From: Rhytidiadelphus loreus
Taxonomy: Eukaryota > Streptophyta > Bryopsida > Hypnales > Hylocomiaceae
Length of the DNA: 64,000 bases
NCBI GenBank assembly: GCA_947034895.1
Contig: OX344763.1
Coordinates: 2,668,501-2,732,500 of the forward strand
Direction: 5' to 3'
Shown piece by piece: positions 60,301 through 64,000 of the stretch; position 1 is the first letter of the stretch; every line of letters starts with the position of its first letter. The notes below the pieces were generated by a model. The model was not told the origin of the DNA. It saw only the letters and a program-made list of their open reading frames with translations, and did no database searches. The position numbers were made by a program, and so were the translations under genes.

Positions 60301-63300
60301 TTTTTTGTTCTTCCTATTTCTTTTCAAGTGTTTTCTTTTCTTTTGTAGATATTTTTTGGGGACTAAAATCCTATCAAATCTAATGCTAAATACTTGGCTA
60401 AATGTCTTGAAATCAAACAAAGACTTAAGAGTTAAGACAAAGCTTGTTTGACTTCTTCTAATGAATAACTAATCCTAAAATCTTCTTAGAGGTCAACTAT
60501 TCCTTTTTTTTGTTTTTTCTATTTGTTATATAAGAAAAATCCAACCTTGTTTGATGGCAAATATTCTCTAATGAAATTTGCACGTGTAAATAAAAGTTCT
60601 TTCTTCTCGTGAGTCTCCTACTTCATCACTTGTCTCCTTCACTTGGGCTTTGTTTCTTGAGTTTGTTGCTTTGGAGTTGCAATTTTTCTCCCAATGCAAA
60701 GCTATGGCTTATCATCTATGAGCTCCAATGGAAGGATTTAATTGAGAAAATATGCCAACTTGTAGCACAACTTCAACAACACTTTTTGTAAGGCTTAGCA
60801 CACACCCTGTGACCTCCAAATGCAAGAGTATGCTTGAATTTTCATGAGCTTTTATTCCCTGGACATGCCTTGGACCTCTCCACTCACTCCCCAGCCTAGT
60901 CAACCACTCTAGTTGACTTTCGAATCTGAAATTTTAAGCTCTTCTCTCACTCACTCTTCTCTCACTCACTCAAGCTCCCAGTCACTTTGGCTTGATTTTC
61001 AAATCTGAAATTTAAAGGCTCTCTTCACACTCTGTTTAAAGAAAAGCTCTCAAGATTGGAATTTTAAGCTCTCAATTTGTAGATGAATTTCCAATGTTTG
61101 GAACTAAATTCCAAAAAAGAAGGAAAATGGGGACCCTATGGGTATCCTCCCCTTGTGGATTTTGTAAAAAAATCAAATAATGATGATGATCACACTCGAT
61201 TTAGCAACCGGGTTCAATGAAGCAACCTGTTGCCTTGGCCAATTGACTTGCTTGCTATATTGGCCTAATTGGCTTCAATATGGCCGACAGCTAGTTGGGG
61301 CTACAACTTCTGGATGGTTGGGATTGGCTGGCTCTTCAAAAATTTGGTCTTTATTCCGGAAAAACTTCCTTGGCTGTTGCTTGCTAATTTTTGGCAATTT
61401 AATTCCCAACCTTGGGATTTAAACCAAAACAACTTGGGTCTCCTATTAAAGACCCTTTCAAGAAATAATAATAAAGAAATTCTAACTAGGTGCTAAGCTT
61501 TGCCATCCAGAGGGATTAGGCCCCAAATTTTAGAAGATTTTTAAAAGGTTAGTTCTAAAAAATATAAAAGGAAGAACACATAAGACAATAGCTTCACCAT
61601 ATTAGAGGTTTTAACCTCAAATTCTAAAACAATTTTGCAAGAGTTCCATTACACATAGAACATCAAGAGTCTTGAATCCAACCCAAGATTTCTCCGAATG
61701 ACCACAAAACAACACTATAGAATCATGTATTCCTACATCAAAGCTTTAGAGGGACTTTCACAACCCAAAGGTAGAGAATCCCACACAAAAAGCTTGCTAG
61801 AATATTTTTTTAGTAAACAAGACACTTAAAAAACGACAACAAACATGCAAATTGTTAGCAACAAAACTTGTAGGAGGTTTTCTCCAAAAGATGGGAAATC
61901 CCACACAATAAGCTTGCGTGCAATGGTAAGTACAAAAAACGGGCTTAAAATACAACCAACAAGTATTTAGGTATTCAAACTAACGGCAATGTCATAATTC
62001 AATTTGAATATCCCTAGGATTAGTACCAAAGACTCAAAGTGCACCAAATACTTCAAATAATGACTAAAAAACATAATGGTTCTAGCAAGCATTTCAAAAG
62101 AAACCCAACGTCCTTTGAAATGGGCTTTCAGAAATCAAAGAGCAAAAATACTCCAAAATGCAATTCAAACAAGTTTTTTGGCAAATTGCCCAAATTCCAA
62201 CAATGCGACTAGGTTTGGCCAAAGCTTATGAAATGGAAAGGGTGCAAAATGAAAACGGGGCTCAAAGAGAGAGGAAGAAGGGTCCTTTTATACTTGCCCA
62301 TTTCCCCTCTAATTACCTATACCTACTCCTAAGTAAATAGAAATTAATGAAATTCAAATTCTACTACTATTGCTGTGATTTTTATAACTTTTGAAGAAAA
62401 ACTCTAAATGCCAAACCAATTAGACCATTGTCTTCAAAAGACCCAAATTAGTCTAGGAAACTTCCTTACCCCTACTTTTAAGAGATTTTGCAAGTAAAAA
62501 CTAGAGATTAGCAAAGCAGTGAAAAAATCCAAATGTTGGAGTTTGCATTTTCTCAAGGTTTTGACTAGCTTGGGTGGTTTGGAAGGTTTGAAAAAGTAAA
62601 AAAAGAGTCCAAGTTGACTTCATTTGGATATTGTACATCCCTCGTTCACCAATCAACCCGCCGCAAATTTGTAAATTCTTTTAAAAGGTAGGACGTTAAA
62701 TCCTCCATTTGAAGGTGGGCCCAACTCAACTTGGCCTGTCAGGGTTCCGGTTTGGGTAATGGCATCTAAACAAGCATGTGGGGGGCGGGGGGGGTGTACA
62801 AAAATAGGACTATAACATGTAAGACAACAATTTCAAAAAACATAATGACAACCACAACCATTCATGTCTTGCAAAGGGCGGCAGGTTTAGGGTTTACAAT
62901 GGCAGTTTAGGTTTTCAGAGCCTTCTCTCTTAATTATGAACTTATTTACATATCTCACATTCTTTGTGTTACCTCCTACCACCCTGTGTGTATATAATAA
63001 GTTGTCTCTTTAAGTCATATCACAAATCATGCATGAATGGCTTTTGAAGCAAAGTGAAATAGATGTAGTGGCATGCCACATCAATATGGGCCTATTTCAA
63101 ATGGATGATTTCAAAAATGGTTTCTAGAGCAAGACAAAATTAGAACATCATTTTTTGAAGTTCTTGTAGGACTTATATAAAATTGATAACACTTAAAACA
63201 AATAATTTTTAAAATCCAACAAAACAAATTTAAGATAGTATTTAACATAATGTCTTGAAATTCACATATAAAAAATAAATTAAAATAGTACAAAATTGCA

Positions 63301-64000
63301 GAGGAAGTTCAAGATCAAAGTTATTCCGTACAATGCACCAATTTTTTTTGTAACACATGTAAGTTTCAAAATGAAGAATTTAGATAATCCATGTGGATAG
63401 GACAAACACCCCTCAAAAAGAGCCTTTTTTTTTAATAAATAACAGACAAATTCATCTCTAATAAAACAAATTTAAGATAGTATTTAACATAATGGAGGAC
63501 CCTCACATTCAATTATCAAACCATTACAACCATAGAATTAACTAATTTTCTCTTATAAATTTATTGTAGAGAAGAATTAAATATAAAGAACAAATAAAAA
63601 TCACATCAATGTCCTCTATATGGTATTACTCCAGCACCTAAACTTTCATTTAATAAACTTTTGTAAAGAATAATAATAATGACTAAATAAAGATCAAATC
63701 AATAATCTTTATAAAGTACAACTCTAGTAGAAAAAAAATGTCATGTCATAATGAACTAGTCACTAAAACATGTTGTGAACTAAATCATGTAAACAAATTG
63801 ATTTAGATCTCCTTGAAAAACTATAGAAAAGATCTTGGAAAGAGTCGTCATGGAGAAAAAATCCAAAGAGTCTATGGACCTTACCTATGAAAAACCAAAC
63901 ATTAGAATGTTAGTAAGTCATGGACAAGGTATCTATAGCCTATAGTAGCATATTATTGTGATCACAATAGAAAAATTAACTTAGTAAAGCTCCATACATC
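57349..64000. other. Long AT-rich stretch with no recognisable gene
   Basis: No conserved frame or RNA gene was identified on either strand. Noted features are CTCTCACTCACTC-type microrepeats near 60950-60975, a G-rich run GTGGGGGGCGGGGGGGGTG at about 62780-62798, and an exact 32-bp direct repeat at 63221-63252 and 63463-63494. All reading frames are short and have no protein family resemblance. Confidence 0.5.
63221..63494. repeat. Exact 32-bp direct repeat, 242 bp apart
   Basis: AAAACAAATTTAAGATAGTA followed by TTTAACATAATG occurs at 63221-63252 and 63463-63494 without a mismatch. Flanking sequences are unrelated. Confidence 0.85.

Noticed and set aside
1..64000. CRISPR arrays, bacterial operons, riboswitches
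   Set aside because: This is plant nuclear DNA with spliced genes; no regular spacer-repeat arrays or bacterial signals were seen.

Overview
The window is nuclear DNA of a land plant. It is AT-rich and intron-containing, with GT-AG splice sites throughout, and carries genes for two conserved plastid proteins (the SufC-type ATPase ABCI6 and the import-associated protein TIC56). It also has a plant-type DUF271/GT77 sugar transferase and a protein with Dof-like zinc fingers. The species cannot be fixed from the sequence; sparse genes, heavy repeat load and a piggyBac relic suggest a large-genome lineage, possibly a non-seed plant (inference).

Layout. 1-5.6 kb: a four-exon type II membrane glycosyltransferase gene (+). 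Five imperfect repeats precede its start codon; each has an ATG, and four carry the same mini-ORF peptide. A TTAA-flanked piggyBac-type MITE lies in its second intron. 5.6-13 kb: gene-free repeats, including two abutting inverted-repeat elements and a 450-bp hairpin. 13.0-18.7 kb: a decayed Ty1/copia retrotransposon with both LTRs and a 5-bp target duplication, and a CACTA-type hairpin MITE nested in its gag. 20.0-21.2 kb: a Dof-like protein with two zinc fingers (-). 22.7-25.2 kb: ABCI6/SUFC in six exons (-). 25.7-26.05 kb: a minisatellite. 28.5-31.85 kb: a complete non-autonomous CACTA element of 3.34 kb. 36.3-40.0 kb: TIC56 in five exons (-). 44.26-44.71 kb: one reading frame broken by stops. 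48.8-50.85 kb: a piggyBac transposase pseudogene (-) split by a CACTA-type MITE. 50.9-54.3 kb: unrecognised, decayed coding-like segments on the same strand. 54.3-64 kb: gene-poor AT-rich DNA with small hairpins.

Four genes look functional. ABCI6 supplies the ATPase of plastid iron-sulfur cluster assembly, and TIC56 belongs to plastid protein import or biogenesis. The sugar transferase would act in the Golgi, and the Dof-like protein would be nuclear. Nothing indicates that they are co-regulated; plant genes sit next to each other largely by chance. The rest of the window is transposon history: LTR, CACTA and piggyBac elements, some inserted into others.

Exon borders come from reading splice sites and protein conservation by eye. 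No alignment or search was run.
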